Assembly (NCBI RefSeq): GCF_016714275.1
Contig: NZ_JADJNP010000003.1
Span: forward strand, 1-64,000
Origin: Tessaracoccus sp.
Lineage (GTDB): Bacteria; Actinomycetota; Actinomycetes; Propionibacteriales; Propionibacteriaceae
Length of the DNA: 64,000 nt
Direction: 5' to 3'
The translations under genes were made by a program, and so were the position numbers. Numbering within the stretch: the stretch's first letter is position 1; each line of letters begins with the position of its first letter. This document shows, one piece after another, positions 16,221 to 25,299 of this stretch. Under the pieces are notes generated by a model, which ran no database searches, was not told where the DNA came from, and saw only the letters and a program-made list of their open reading frames with translations.

Positions 16221-16603
16221 GCGCTGTTATCGACGCGTCGGCCCTTCTTGAGGTGGTTCTTGACCCCAACGCGGGCGCCTTGGCTGGGCGTCTCGTCGGC
16301 GAAGATCTCCACGCCCCTGCGCACGTCCGCGTGGAAGCAATGAACGTTCTGCGCCGCCAACGAAATGCGGGGCTGCTCAGCCCGGCGCAAGCGGAAACCG
16401 CCGTCGCCGCCGTGATGGCGGCGCCCCTCCGACTCTGGCCGTTCGAGTCTGTCGCGGATCGCGCGTGGGGACTCGGCGAGAACGCCACCACGTACGACGC
16501 CGCTTACCTCGCCCTCGCGGAGCGGCTCGCAGCGCCGCTCATCACCCACGACGCCAAGCTCCCGCGCGTCCCCGGAGCGAGGTGCGCGGTCGAAGTCTTC
16601 TAG
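16217..16603 (+). CDS. vapC: VapC PIN-domain toxin
   Basis: The GTG at 16217 overlaps the antitoxin stop. The 128-residue product shows the PIN acidic residues in order: VIDASALLEVV (first Asp), HVRVEAMNVLRR (Glu), TTYDAAYLALAERL (Asp) and PLITHDAKL (last Asp). VapC enzymes cleave RNA, usually tRNA or rRNA loops, when not held by VapB. The pair directly follows the IS30-disrupted gene and may be an independently mobile cassette. Confidence 0.88.
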   Translation: MSAVIDASALLEVVLDPNAGALAGRLVGEDLHAPAHVRVEAMNVLRRQRNAGLLSPAQAETAVAAVMAAPLRLWPFESVADRAWGLGENATTYDAAYLALAERLAAPLITHDAKLPRVPGARCAVEVF

Positions 16604-16741
16604 CTGCCACCCTGGCTGTTGAGCACACCCAGCTTTCACGAGTGCTGCACACCCAGCACCGGCTGCGGGTCTGCGTCATGCTGAGCGATGTCGAGGCCGC
16701 CCAGGCCACGGCTTCCGGCTGGACGAACTGACGCGCCGGCT

Positions 16742-16850
16742 TGCCCTCCGCCGGTCAATTGGGGAGGGGTGTAGGAGGAATCTGACCGGGATGACCGCCG
16801 TTCCCGCGCACCTGCATATCGCCGAGGACGACAGCGACGGCGAGATCACG
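16742..16850 (+). pseudogene. Remnant of a BCCT transporter gene start and leader
   Basis: The leader TGTAGGAGGAATCTGACCGG is identical to that before the BCCT gene at 44.85 kb, as is most of the preceding 25 bp. It is followed by an ATG at 16791 reading MTAVPAHLHIAEDDSDGEIT, versus MTAVPTEMHIAEDDTDGEIT inside the 44.85-kb gene. The similarity then stops. It is a truncated second copy, lacking all membrane segments. Confidence 0.75.
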
Positions 16851-17262
16851 GGGGATCCCGCCGGCCGACCCACTTGAGTGGACAGTCTTGGTACTTAAGT
16901 AGATCGCTGGCTCTCCCGGCGTCATCTGGCCAGGGTCTTGAGGGTCTTCACTGTTAGCGTGCTGGACGCGGGTTCCTTCCCAGCCATGGGTGCCGTCCCC
17001 AGGCTGAGCAAGGCCGGAGTCCGTCACGTGAGCCGAATGGCCGGTGGGGGTTTCCCCGGTCGTCGCTCCTGCTCGTGTCGCGCTACACGAGCGGAGCGGC
17101 GGCCGGGCAACCTTATTTCCCCTCATCAGTGGCCATTTGAGCACCTTCTCGGTCGACGCCGACCGCTCCCTCTCCATCTGCCTTCGGGGTGTCCGAACGC
17201 GCGCCACGCGGGCGCAGTTGACAGGTCAACCACTTTGGGTCCATGATGCTCTCGCTGGGCAG

Positions 17263-17276
17263 TCAACTAAAGTTGA
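17263..17276. promoter_or_regulatory. TCAACTAAAGTTGA palindrome, same motif as upstream of the HTH/Clp-N operon
   Basis: This perfect 14-bp palindrome matches, base for base on the opposite strand, the core of the repeat at 62957-62974 in front of the small HTH regulator. It lies about 460 bp upstream of the adhesin start. A shared regulator is possible, not shown. Confidence 0.45.
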
Positions 17277-17587
17277 TTCTGGATCAACCTTGGGAGACCC
17301 AGTACACGTGGCGAAGGTCATGCTTGGGGGAGCGCGACTGAGTTGGTGGGGGAAAAGATGCCGTCAAAAATGGGGTGCCCTTGTGGGCGAAGGTGGGATC
17401 GTTGCGGTCGGATTGGCCCTGCGTGAACGCGTTAGGACGAGCTATCTTACCCCCACCGCCACCAGGTCTTTTTCCAGGCTCCCGGGCAACGATAAGCCCA
17501 CCCGCCGCCAAACAGCACCCAAATACCGGGACACACCCCTAGGTGTAGGTGATTGTCGGTCGCCGGAGCTCAGGGAACGTCTCCTAG

Positions 17588-17616
17588 TTGACTTGCGAAA
17601 CGCGCTGAGTCATGAT
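17588..17616 (+). promoter_or_regulatory. Possible promoter of the adhesin-pilus operon
   Basis: TTGACT and CATGAT are separated by 17 bp, about 120 bp upstream of the adhesin start. The -10 is weak, so this is only a candidate. Confidence 0.3.
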
Positions 17617-17732
17617 TCAGGGGCCAGCGGTGCATGACTGACTAGACCAGTGTTGCAGCGGAGATGCGCGCCTGGCAGATCTTGACAGAGGTTAAGCGTG
17701 GGGGACGCACGACCAACTCGGTGGGATAGAAG

Positions 17733-19452
17733 TTGGCCAACGGTGAGGCTTTCCCAAGAACGCAGAAACGGTCGTTGAGGTGGGAGAGCCTCAATGTGCC
17801 CGCGCTTTGTCGCGCCCTCATTGTGGCCCTCACGGCATTGGCCCTTTTCACGGTCCCCATGGCCTCTTCATGGGCGGAGGGAGCCGCTGGGGAAACACCG
17901 GAACCCGCAGTTCCGGTGTCAGCCGAGCTTCCTGATCCCGACGCGACGTCGCCTGCGGAAGACCCCGAGGCACAGGATCCAGAGGATCTCTCGGAGGAGC
18001 CGACAGGACCTGCAGAAGTGCTGGACCCGCAAGACCAGGAAAAGCAGGAACCCGCGGATTCGGAGCCGAAGAAGGATCCCGGCACAGCGCCTGTCGATGA
18101 CGCCGAAGCGGATCCGGACAGGGATGAGGAGCCTGAGTCCACGAAGAGAGAGGCTGCGGACGAGGAGTCCGTAGGTCCGGCGACGAATGCGCCAGGGAAG
18201 GCACCGGCTCTCCTGGGTGTTGGCGTCACGCCGATGTCGGTGCCGAGCGGGTCCTACTGCACGATCCCCGGTATCTTCAGTCTCGATCACCACGATTCCA
18301 GCACGTCGAATGTACGGTCTCAAAGGCTGGCGAGCCAGGGAACGGACGGGGTCGTCGGTGCCCAGGATTGGGATACGGACGGCTTGGCGATCGCGACCGA
18401 CGGCAGCGCGTCGTTCGCTGCAATTGTGACGAGTGGAACACTAAGAATCCACAAGCTTCTGGCCACCGAATCCACCCATACCCAGGACTATTGGGGCAAC
18501 ACCGGCCTCGGGAACCCCTCGAATGGTGTGAGAGTCGGCGCCATGAAGAAGGTCGGCGCCCACGACTACTACTACTTCGGCGGCTTCCGGGTGACCGGGG
18601 TGCTCGTCGCCACCGTCACCCTCGAGCTCTACGCCTACAACACGTCGACCAAGGTCTTCATCGGGCAGGTCGCCAGGATGGAGGTCGCTACGAGTGTGGT
18701 CATGGCTGCTGCCCACGGGCTCGGTCGGCGATATCGCCTTCGACGCCCAGGGCAGGATGCTCATTCTTTGGGGCTCCACGGTCAGTCTCTTGAACTCCGA
18801 GATCTTGCGGCTCGACACCGTGCCGACGACGGTGTGGAACGGGACGACGGTCCTCGCGGTGACGCACCTTTCGTCCCCCGCCCACGCGCTCCTCCTGCCG
18901 TGGGTGGGGATGGCGTTTGACAGTGCGGGGAGTCTCTGGCTCGCCAGGAAGCAGGCTGTTCTCACCGGCGGAACCGTCTTCGCGAAGGTCGACCCTGCGG
19001 TGGGAACGCTGACAGGAACCGAGACGAAGTCCGACTTCGTCGCCATCGATCTCGCGAGCTGCTGGCCCAAGGATACGACCCTCACGCTGCAGAAGACGCT
19101 CCCCAACGGCCGTTTCGTCGCCACCGACCAGTTCACGCTTACCCTCGCGGAGGGCCCGACGGAACGGGCAACGCGGACGACCACCGGCACCGGGTCCAGC
19201 ATCACCTCGCTCGCGGCGGGTCCGGTGACCGTCACCTCAGGGCAGGTGTACACCATCAGCGAGAAGGGCGCGGGAACGCCGACGGCGGACCTGACCACGT
19301 ACACGAGCAGCTATGTCTGCACCTGGACGGATAGCTCGACGCTGGGCAACGGCGTCCTCACCTACAGTGCGGGGACGGGTGTGTCGTCCGCCACCCTTCC
19401 CGCGATTCCGGCGGGCAAGGTGGGACAGACGCTCTCCTGCGTGATCTCCAAC
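17733..19452 (+). pseudogene. Sortase-anchored adhesin, 5' part (split by IS, frameshifted)
   Basis: The frame opens at a TTG (17733; GTG 17796 is an alternative) with a signal peptide (LIVALTALALFTVPMASSWA), an acidic Pro/Glu-rich stalk of about 100 residues, then an N-terminal domain from SGSYCTIPGIFSLDHHDSST that may be the tip adhesive domain. Small indels between 18680 and 18700 change the frame; WSWLLPTGSVGDIAFDAQGR continues in the next frame. A beta-sandwich repeat (TLTLQKTLPNGRFVATDQFT to LSCVISN) ends at the IS. Joined to 21107-22639 it would make one protein of roughly 1100 residues ending in LPLTG, a likely pilus tip or ancillary subunit. Confidence 0.75.
19117..19452 (+). repeat. 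Left copy of a 336-bp target duplication
   Basis: These 336 bp are identical to 21107-21442, as far as I can compare line by line. They flank the IS exactly. The unit is 112 codons in frame and covers one beta-sandwich repeat of the adhesin (VATDQFTLTLAEG to TLSCVISN). Confidence 0.92.
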
Positions 19453-21106
19453 CCGACTTGGGCCAGATTAGTCAGGTTTTCGCGAGTCGGTGGATGAGGG
19501 CCTGGGCGTCGGTGGGGAGTGGTGTGGCGGCGTGGACGATGTGGCCGTTGATGTTGAGTTCGAAGGTGCGGTAGCGTTTCAGGGTGCGGACCAGACGGCG
19601 TAGGGAGAGCCCCGTGCGGTGTTCGAGTTCGTGGCCAACAGCCATCGCGGCCATCACGATGGTCAGGTGCGCATCGATCGAGTCCTTCTTGCGGTGGTAG
19701 ATCGGTCTGGCCTTCAGATCGGTCTTTGACATGCGAAATGCCTTCTCAATCCGTAGAAGCTGGCGGTAGGCGTTGATCACTTGCTCGGCGTTGAGGTCGA
19801 TCTGGTTGGTTTCGTAGCCCTTGATCCCGGCCAGCGCGGTGTTCTTCTCGGCGAGTTCGTAGTTCACGGTCTTGGTCGGCTTGTGGAGGTCGACGTACCG
19901 GTTGCGTTTCACCGCGGTCTTCCCCGCGACGGCGTCTTCGGCTTTGCGGACCTGTTCGGCGATGCCTTTCCGGGACCGCCGCGCCCGGTCGGCTGAGTAC
20001 TGGTAGTAGGTGATCGAGTGCGGGATCCCGTCAGGGCCTCTGCCGCTGCGATCAGCGATCGTCCAGATCTGCCCGTCGACATAGTCGGTGTCGGGGTGTT
20101 CGCGCCGCCACCGCGCGATCGGGTAGGGCACCTGAGCGAACTTGGTGCCGAGGATGTAGCCCAGTCCGGCATCGATGATCGACTTCTTGTTGCCGGCCGA
20201 AAACATGCCGGAGTCGGCGACCACGGTGACTCGGGTCAGGTCGTAGGTGCGTTGCAGCTGCTCGATCATCGGCAGCATGGTCAGCTTCTCGGACTTGTTG
20301 CCCTCGAACGCCGCCACCGCAAGCGGGAACCCTGTCTCATCAGCCAGGAGCCCGACGGTGATTTGGGGCTCCAAACGTCGCTCTTTCGAGTATCCGGGTA
20401 TCCGGAGCTCGTCAGGGGGTGTCGGTCTCGAAATACAACGTGGTCACATCGAAGAGCACCAGGACACCGGGGCCGATACCCGCTTTGGCTGCGCAGGCCC
20501 TTGTCAATCCGTCTTGGAACCCTGGTTTCGCGTACACCGGGAGCCGGCGCTTGATCGTGCGGTACGACGCGGACCGGATGCCGATCTCGGCCAGAGTCTC
20601 GATCGAGTCGAGCTTGGAGCCGGGATGCACGATCCTGGCCATCACCAAATGCTCGAACACCTCGTCACCATTAGTAGCGGTGTCGAACCCCAGGCTGCGG
20701 TACACGCCTTGGATCGCGTCGATGAGATACCCGGCACGCTCCCCAGCGATCGCGAGCGGCGCCTCCACCGAGCCGGTCGCAGCCTTGGCGGCGTCGCCGT
20801 CGAGAGCCAGCCGAGGTTGCCGGTCGTCGATCAAGCGCTGCGCACGCGCGTTCAGCAGTACGAGTTCTTCGTCAGTGTGAGCCGAGCCGATGTGATCAGA
20901 ACAGGCTTGTTGTCACGGTAGTGCCAGATCACCTGCACCGCACGGGCACCAGAGGCCGTCGGCACCACACGGATCCGAGGCAAAACCATGCCTGAACCCT
21001 ACCCACACTCCCAGATTTAGTCAGGAAAACAGGCCTTCCCAGACACTGTCACCCCTTGTCACAAAGGGTTCAACCAAGCAACTTTCCAAGGCGTGGCCCA
21101 AGTCGG
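19453..21106. mobile_element. IS1634/IS1549-like insertion sequence (1654 bp) with long target duplication
   Basis: The ends are 13-bp perfect inverted repeats (CCGACTTGGGCCA at the left, TGGCCCAAGTCGG at the right). It lies precisely between two 336-bp direct repeats. Members of this group, including IS1634 of Mycoplasma mycoides and IS1549 of Mycobacterium smegmatis, are known for making unusually long direct repeats on insertion. The single transposase gene runs leftward. Confidence 0.88.
19472..20989 (-). pseudogene. IS1634/IS4-superfamily transposase, frameshifted
   Basis: From ATG 20987-20989 the frame reads MVLPRIRVVPTASGARAVQV. A shift near 20890 leads to HIGSAHTDEELVLLNARAQR, then VLVLFDVTTLYFETDTP (first catalytic Asp). 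An extra C near 20416 breaks the frame before EPQITVGLLADETGFPLAVA and VTVVADSGMFS (second Asp). The YRQLLRIEKAFRMSK segment is the Y-R-E-K signature holding the catalytic Glu. All DDE elements are present across three frames. Either the copy is dead or these are homopolymer errors. Confidence 0.8.
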
Positions 21107-21442
21107 GTCGCCACCGACCAGTTCACGCTTACCCTCGCGGAGGGCCCGACGGAACGGGCAACGCGGACGACCACCGGCACCGGGTCCAGCATCACCTCGC
21201 TCGCGGCGGGTCCGGTGACCGTCACCTCAGGGCAGGTGTACACCATCAGCGAGAAGGGCGCGGGAACGCCGACGGCGGACCTGACCACGTACACGAGCAG
21301 CTATGTCTGCACCTGGACGGATAGCTCGACGCTGGGCAACGGCGTCCTCACCTACAGTGCGGGGACGGGTGTGTCGTCCGCCACCCTTCCCGCGATTCCG
21401 GCGGGCAAGGTGGGACAGACGCTCTCCTGCGTGATCTCCAAC
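21107..21442 (+). repeat. Right copy of the 336-bp target duplication
   Basis: Identical to 19117-19452. The reading frame VATDQFTLTLAEG is open through this copy and runs on without a break into the rest of the adhesin. Confidence 0.92.
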
Positions 21443-22639
21443 ACCGCCAAGGCCCCGCCCCAGCTGGCGCTCCAGAAGAGCATCGCCGGCCGCTTCACAT
21501 CCACCGATCAGTTCCGAATGGACGTCCGGCAGTCCGGCAGCTCGACCGACCTCGCAACGGCCACCACGACCGGGTCAACCACCGGCTCGCAGCTCCCGCT
21601 GGCGGGACCCGTCACCGTCACCCCTGGTGTCGCCTACACCATCGCGGAGACAGGAGCGTCGGGCGCGAGCCTCGGTAACTACACCTACTCCTACGCGTGC
21701 ACGTGGTCGGGAGGCGGCACGCTGAGCGGCACTGCGTTGGCCTACTCGGCCGCGACCGGCCGCGCCCAGGCGACGCTGGACCCCATTTCTACCGGCAGGG
21801 AGGGGCAGACGCTGAACTGCGTCCTCACCAATCAGGCCAAGGGCTGGGTCACCTGGGAGAAGGTCGACGATGCCACCGGAGCCGCGTTGGCTGGCACCGA
21901 GTGGAGGATCACCGGTCCTTCGCTGCCCGGCAGCGGGGTCGACGTCATCGACTGCGTGGCGGCGAACGACGCGGCATGCCCCTCGGGTGACCACAAGGAT
22001 CGCGACTCGCGGCCCGGCCACTTCCGGATCGACGGCCTCGTGCACGGCAGCCACCAGCTCGTCGAGACCGCGAATCCACCGGGCTACGTTCTCGACCCGA
22101 CCGTGCGGAATTTCATCGTCTCCATGGGTGCGGGCGTCAATGCCGGCACCGTGAGGAACGTCCCGCTCCCGGGCGGGATCGCGTGGGAGAGCGTCGACGC
22201 CGCGGCATCCAGCGTGCACCTGAAAGGGTCGACCTGGAAGATCGTCGGTCCCGACCCGACGACGACAGAGCGGGCCGTTGCCGATTGTTTCGGCACCAAT
22301 CTGCCGAGCGCGGGGGTCTGCGCCGTCGATACGGACGCGCGTCCGGGTCGCTTTGCGGTGGAGAACCTCGCATGGGGGAGCTACCAGCTCGTCGCGACCA
22401 CGGCGCCGCCCGGCTACGTGCTTGACCCCACGCCGCACCCGTTCGTGATCGCTGGGACGGCGCTGGAGCCGTCGCTTGGCCAGATCGGGAGCACCGTTCG
22501 GGTCGGCCCGGCACTTCCTCTCACGGGCGGCCTCGGCCGCGACCATATCTACCTTGCGGGAGCATCCCTGCTCCTGCTGTCACTGGCGGGCTTCGGGTCT
22601 CAGCGACTCCGCGCCGGCCGCATCACGCGGAGGGCATGA
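21107..22639 (+). pseudogene. Sortase-anchored adhesin, 3' part with LPLTG signal
   Basis: This in-frame continuation holds the duplicated beta-sandwich repeat, a second related repeat (LALQKSIAGRFTSTDQFRMD to TLNCVLTNQ) and two SpaA/CNA-B-type domains (WVTWEKVDDATGAALAGTEW; WESVDAAASSVHLKGSTWKI). It ends in a sorting signal: LPLTG, a hydrophobic span (IYLAGASLLLLSLAGF) and an Arg-rich tail. The first CNA-B domain has an E-box-like HQLVETANPPGY; the second reads YQLVATTAPPGY, lacking the Glu that catalyses the isopeptide bond. Without the 5' part there is no signal peptide, so this half is not exported as it stands. Confidence 0.8.
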
Positions 22640-22710
22640 TCATGCGCCGCACCACACAGCCTGACGAGCCCGCGGGCGCGACAGCACAGATAGATGAGAA
22701 AGGAAATCGC

Positions 22711-24279
22711 ATGATTGAGAGGAACACGCTGTCCCAGCGCCTCACAGCGAGCGTGGGGGCCTTTGCACTGGTGGCCATGGGGTTACTGGGGACGGACGTT
22801 GCCAACGCCGACCTCGGTGCCGCCGGAACGCCGCCGGGCAACGCCGCGCCCGGAACGACCGGTCAATTGACCGTCCACAAGCGTGCAGGCGCGCACGACG
22901 GAACCAGCCGTGATGACGGCACCGTCAACGCGGACCCGGGCGGCACCGCGCTGGCCGGCGTCGAGTTCACCCTGCAGCGGGTGGGACTCTTCACCGGTGG
23001 CACCTGCGTGGCCATCAACCTCGCCACGACCGAGGGCTGGGACGCCGCGGCGACTGCCCTCGGCACGCCCCCTTCCCCGCCCGCGGTGACCCCGGCCGAG
23101 GGTGACCTCTGCGCCGACGGCGCAGCTACCGTCCAGACGACGGCTGGCACCGCCGGTTCGACCACGTTCGCGGAACTGGCGCTCGGCCTCTACTACGTGA
23201 CCGAGACCGACGCGCCGGAAGACGTGGTCGAGCGGGCGCTTCCGTTCTACGTCACCGTGCCGTTCCCGACGGGGACGAACCTGGCAAGCCCTACCCAGTG
23301 GCTGTACGACATCCACGTCTATCCGAAGAACTCGGTGGCGGCCAAGCCGGTCAAGACGATCACCGAAGAGCCGGACGCGTTCGTCGTCAGCTCCGACGTC
23401 ACCTGGATCATCGACCAGGTGATCCCGACGCTGCCCGCACCGGGTTCTGAGTTCTCGTCGGCCGTCCTCACCGACGTCCTCGACGGCCGTCTGTCCTACG
23501 TCTCTTCCACCGTCCAGGTCGTCGACCCGGCGCTTCCTGACGGCGGCGGCAGCCCGACGGTGCTCGACACCCTCACGACAGCCGCCGTCGACGACCCGGC
23601 GGGAACCCTCACCTGGGCCCTCAACGCCACGGATCTCACGACGCTGAGGCAGCACATGGGCAAGACCATCCGCATCACGCTCGTCACCACGGTCGACGAG
23701 GTCGGCAACGGGACGATCCCGAACACCGCCGTCACGAGCAGCTTCAACGGCCGCACGCCGCAGGCTTCCGAGAGCGCGCCCCGCACCTACTGGGGCAACC
23801 TCGAGATCACCGCGGTCGACAAGGACTCCGACGTCGGTCTCATCGGGGCCGAGTTCGCCCTGTGGGCGGCGACCGGCGGCACCTGTTCCCTCACGGCGCC
23901 CGGAACGCCCGCGGTCGCTACGGGGACCTCGGACGCGAACGGGGTCGTTCAGTGGCTCGGCGTCACCCCGACCTCGCCGCTGGGCCTGTGGATCGCCAAC
24001 TCCGACACGGCGATGGCCAGCCCGAACAAGGCCTACTGCGTCTACCAGACGAAGGCCCCTGCCGGCTACGTCCCGATCACGGCAGGCACCCTCACGACCG
24101 TCACCTCCAACGGCGGCACCGCGCTTGAAATCGACATCGACAACACCAAGCGCCCCGGCCCGGACCTGCCGTTGACCGGTGGCACCGGCACCGCCATCTT
24201 CGGCGGGGTCGGCCTCGCGCTGATCGTCGTCGCCGTCGCTGTCGGCCTCTCGACCCGCCGTAAGCGGGCAGCGAAGTGA
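22711..24279 (+). CDS. Major pilin, LPXTG-anchored (SpaA/FimA type)
   Basis: ATG 22711 has an AGAAAGGAA ribosome site. The 522-residue protein has a signal peptide (LTASVGAFALVAMGLLGTDV), an N-terminal domain with LYYVTETDAPE, a pilin motif WLYDIHVYPKN whose Lys links subunits, a middle domain, and a C-terminal CNA-B domain. It ends in LPLTG, a membrane span and RRKRAAK. Sortase C would join the Thr of LPLTG to the pilin-motif Lys of the next subunit. The last E-box is YCVYQTKAPAGY, with Gln in place of the usual Glu. It sits between the adhesin and sortase genes, the classic pilus cluster order. Confidence 0.9.
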   Translation: MIERNTLSQRLTASVGAFALVAMGLLGTDVANADLGAAGTPPGNAAPGTTGQLTVHKRAGAHDGTSRDDGTVNADPGGTALAGVEFTLQRVGLFTGGTCVAINLATTEGWDAAATALGTPPSPPAVTPAEGDLCADGAATVQTTAGTAGSTTFAELALGLYYVTETDAPEDVVERALPFYVTVPFPTGTNLASPTQWLYDIHVYPKNSVAAKPVKTITEEPDAFVVSSDVTWIIDQVIPTLPAPGSEFSSAVLTDVLDGRLSYVSSTVQVVDPALPDGGGSPTVLDTLTTAAVDDPAGTLTWALNATDLTTLRQHMGKTIRITLVTTVDEVGNGTIPNTAVTSSFNGRTPQASESAPRTYWGNLEITAVDKDSDVGLIGAEFALWAATGGTCSLTAPGTPAVATGTSDANGVVQWLGVTPTSPLGLWIANSDTAMASPNKAYCVYQTKAPAGYVPITAGTLTTVTSNGGTALEIDIDNTKRPGPDLPLTGGTGTAIFGGVGLALIVVAVAVGLSTRRKRAAK

Positions 24280-24289
24280 GCTGACGTCG

Positions 24290-25297
24290 ATGCCCGATTC
24301 CGCGCAAGGTCGCCGTCGCCGCTGGCGGATGCCCTGGGTCAATGCCGGAATCGGGCTGATCGCCTTGATGGGCGTCGTTGTGATGATGTATCCGCACGTG
24401 GCGAGCTGGGTGGCGCAGTACTACCAGAGCCTGGTCATCGAGGACATCGACGCAGCTATCGACGCCGCGCCGACCGCCCGGCTGGAGAAGGAGATCGAGC
24501 GTGCGCGCCTGTACAACGACGCGTTGACGGGCGGCGCGCTCGTCTCCCCGGAAAGCAACATTCCGACGGGGGCGGGCACTCTCGATGCGGATGTCGACTA
24601 CTTCTCCCTCCTCAACGCGGGCGACGGCGTGATGGGAAGATTGCGGATCCCCTCCATCGCCGTCGACCTTCCCATCTACCACGGCACGTCCGACGAGGTG
24701 CTCGAGACGGGCGTGGGGCACCTCCAGGACACCTCGCTGCCAATCGGCGGCGCGTCCCAGCACTCCGTCCTGACCGCTCACCGGGGACTACCCTCAGCGA
24801 CCCTGTTCAACGACCTCGGCAAGATGAAACGGGGGGAGACCTTCACTGTGGAGGTCTTCGGCGAGGTTCTCACCTACCGGGTCATCGAGACGCAGACGGT
24901 GCTGCCGGACGAGACGCAGTCGCTGCGACCGGTGTACGGCGAGGATCTCGTCACGCTGGTCACGTGCACCCCGCTGGGCATCAACACGCACCGTTACCTC
25001 GTCACCGGGTCGCGGGTGATCCCCACGCCCATCGAGGACATCGAGAGAGCGGGGACGCGCCCGGACATCCCCAGCTTCCCGTGGTGGGCCGTCGGCCTGG
25101 GCGCCGCCGTGCTGGGATACGTCGGCTTCGTCGCGTGGAGCGGTCGAGTTCGCGCGCCCAACCAACTGCTACCGGCGGTAGTTGATTTTCGAGAGGCGGA
25201 GGGTGACAGAAACCGGGACCGGTTCGGCATCCCGAAACGCCCCGGTATATCGTTGCCCGCGAACGCGCGCGGGGGCAATGGCGAGGAAGGCGACTGA
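24290..25297 (+). CDS. srtC: Class C sortase (pilus polymerase)
   Basis: This 335-residue membrane protein has an N-terminal span (VNAGIGLIALMGVVVMMYP), the catalytic His in HSVLTAHRGLPSATLFNDL, the Cys in TLVTCTPLGINTHRYLV with its Arg, and a second C-terminal span (WWAVGLGAAVLGYVGFVAW) typical of class C enzymes. It links pilin subunits and probably the adhesin. It starts 10 bp after the pilin stop. No obvious DPW/DPF-type lid motif is visible between the first span and the catalytic core. Confidence 0.9.
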   Translation: MPDSAQGRRRRWRMPWVNAGIGLIALMGVVVMMYPHVASWVAQYYQSLVIEDIDAAIDAAPTARLEKEIERARLYNDALTGGALVSPESNIPTGAGTLDADVDYFSLLNAGDGVMGRLRIPSIAVDLPIYHGTSDEVLETGVGHLQDTSLPIGGASQHSVLTAHRGLPSATLFNDLGKMKRGETFTVEVFGEVLTYRVIETQTVLPDETQSLRPVYGEDLVTLVTCTPLGINTHRYLVTGSRVIPTPIEDIERAGTRPDIPSFPWWAVGLGAAVLGYVGFVAWSGRVRAPNQLLPAVVDFREAEGDRNRDRFGIPKRPGISLPANARGGNGEEGD

Positions 25298-25299
25298 CG

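Larger units (their letters stand above)
16604..17732. other. 1.1-kb intergenic region upstream of the adhesin
   Basis: No convincing gene is present. The recognisable contents are a remnant copy of a BCCT-transporter gene start (16742-16850), a TCAACTAAAGTTGA palindrome (17263-17276) and a possible promoter at 17588-17616. The length and the gene debris suggest insertion and deletion events here. Confidence 0.6.

Noticed and set aside
17284..17511. 75-codon minus-strand ORF in the region before the adhesin
   Set aside because: There is no ribosome site or domain, and the composition is not protein-like.
19117..21442. Composite transposon or ordinary tandem domain duplication
   Set aside because: Only one IS is present, and the two 336-bp copies end exactly at its inverted repeats, so a long target duplication is the simpler reading.
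22783..24342. 519-codon minus-strand ORF
   Set aside because: It is the shadow of the pilin gene; its composition is Arg/Gly-rich without motifs.
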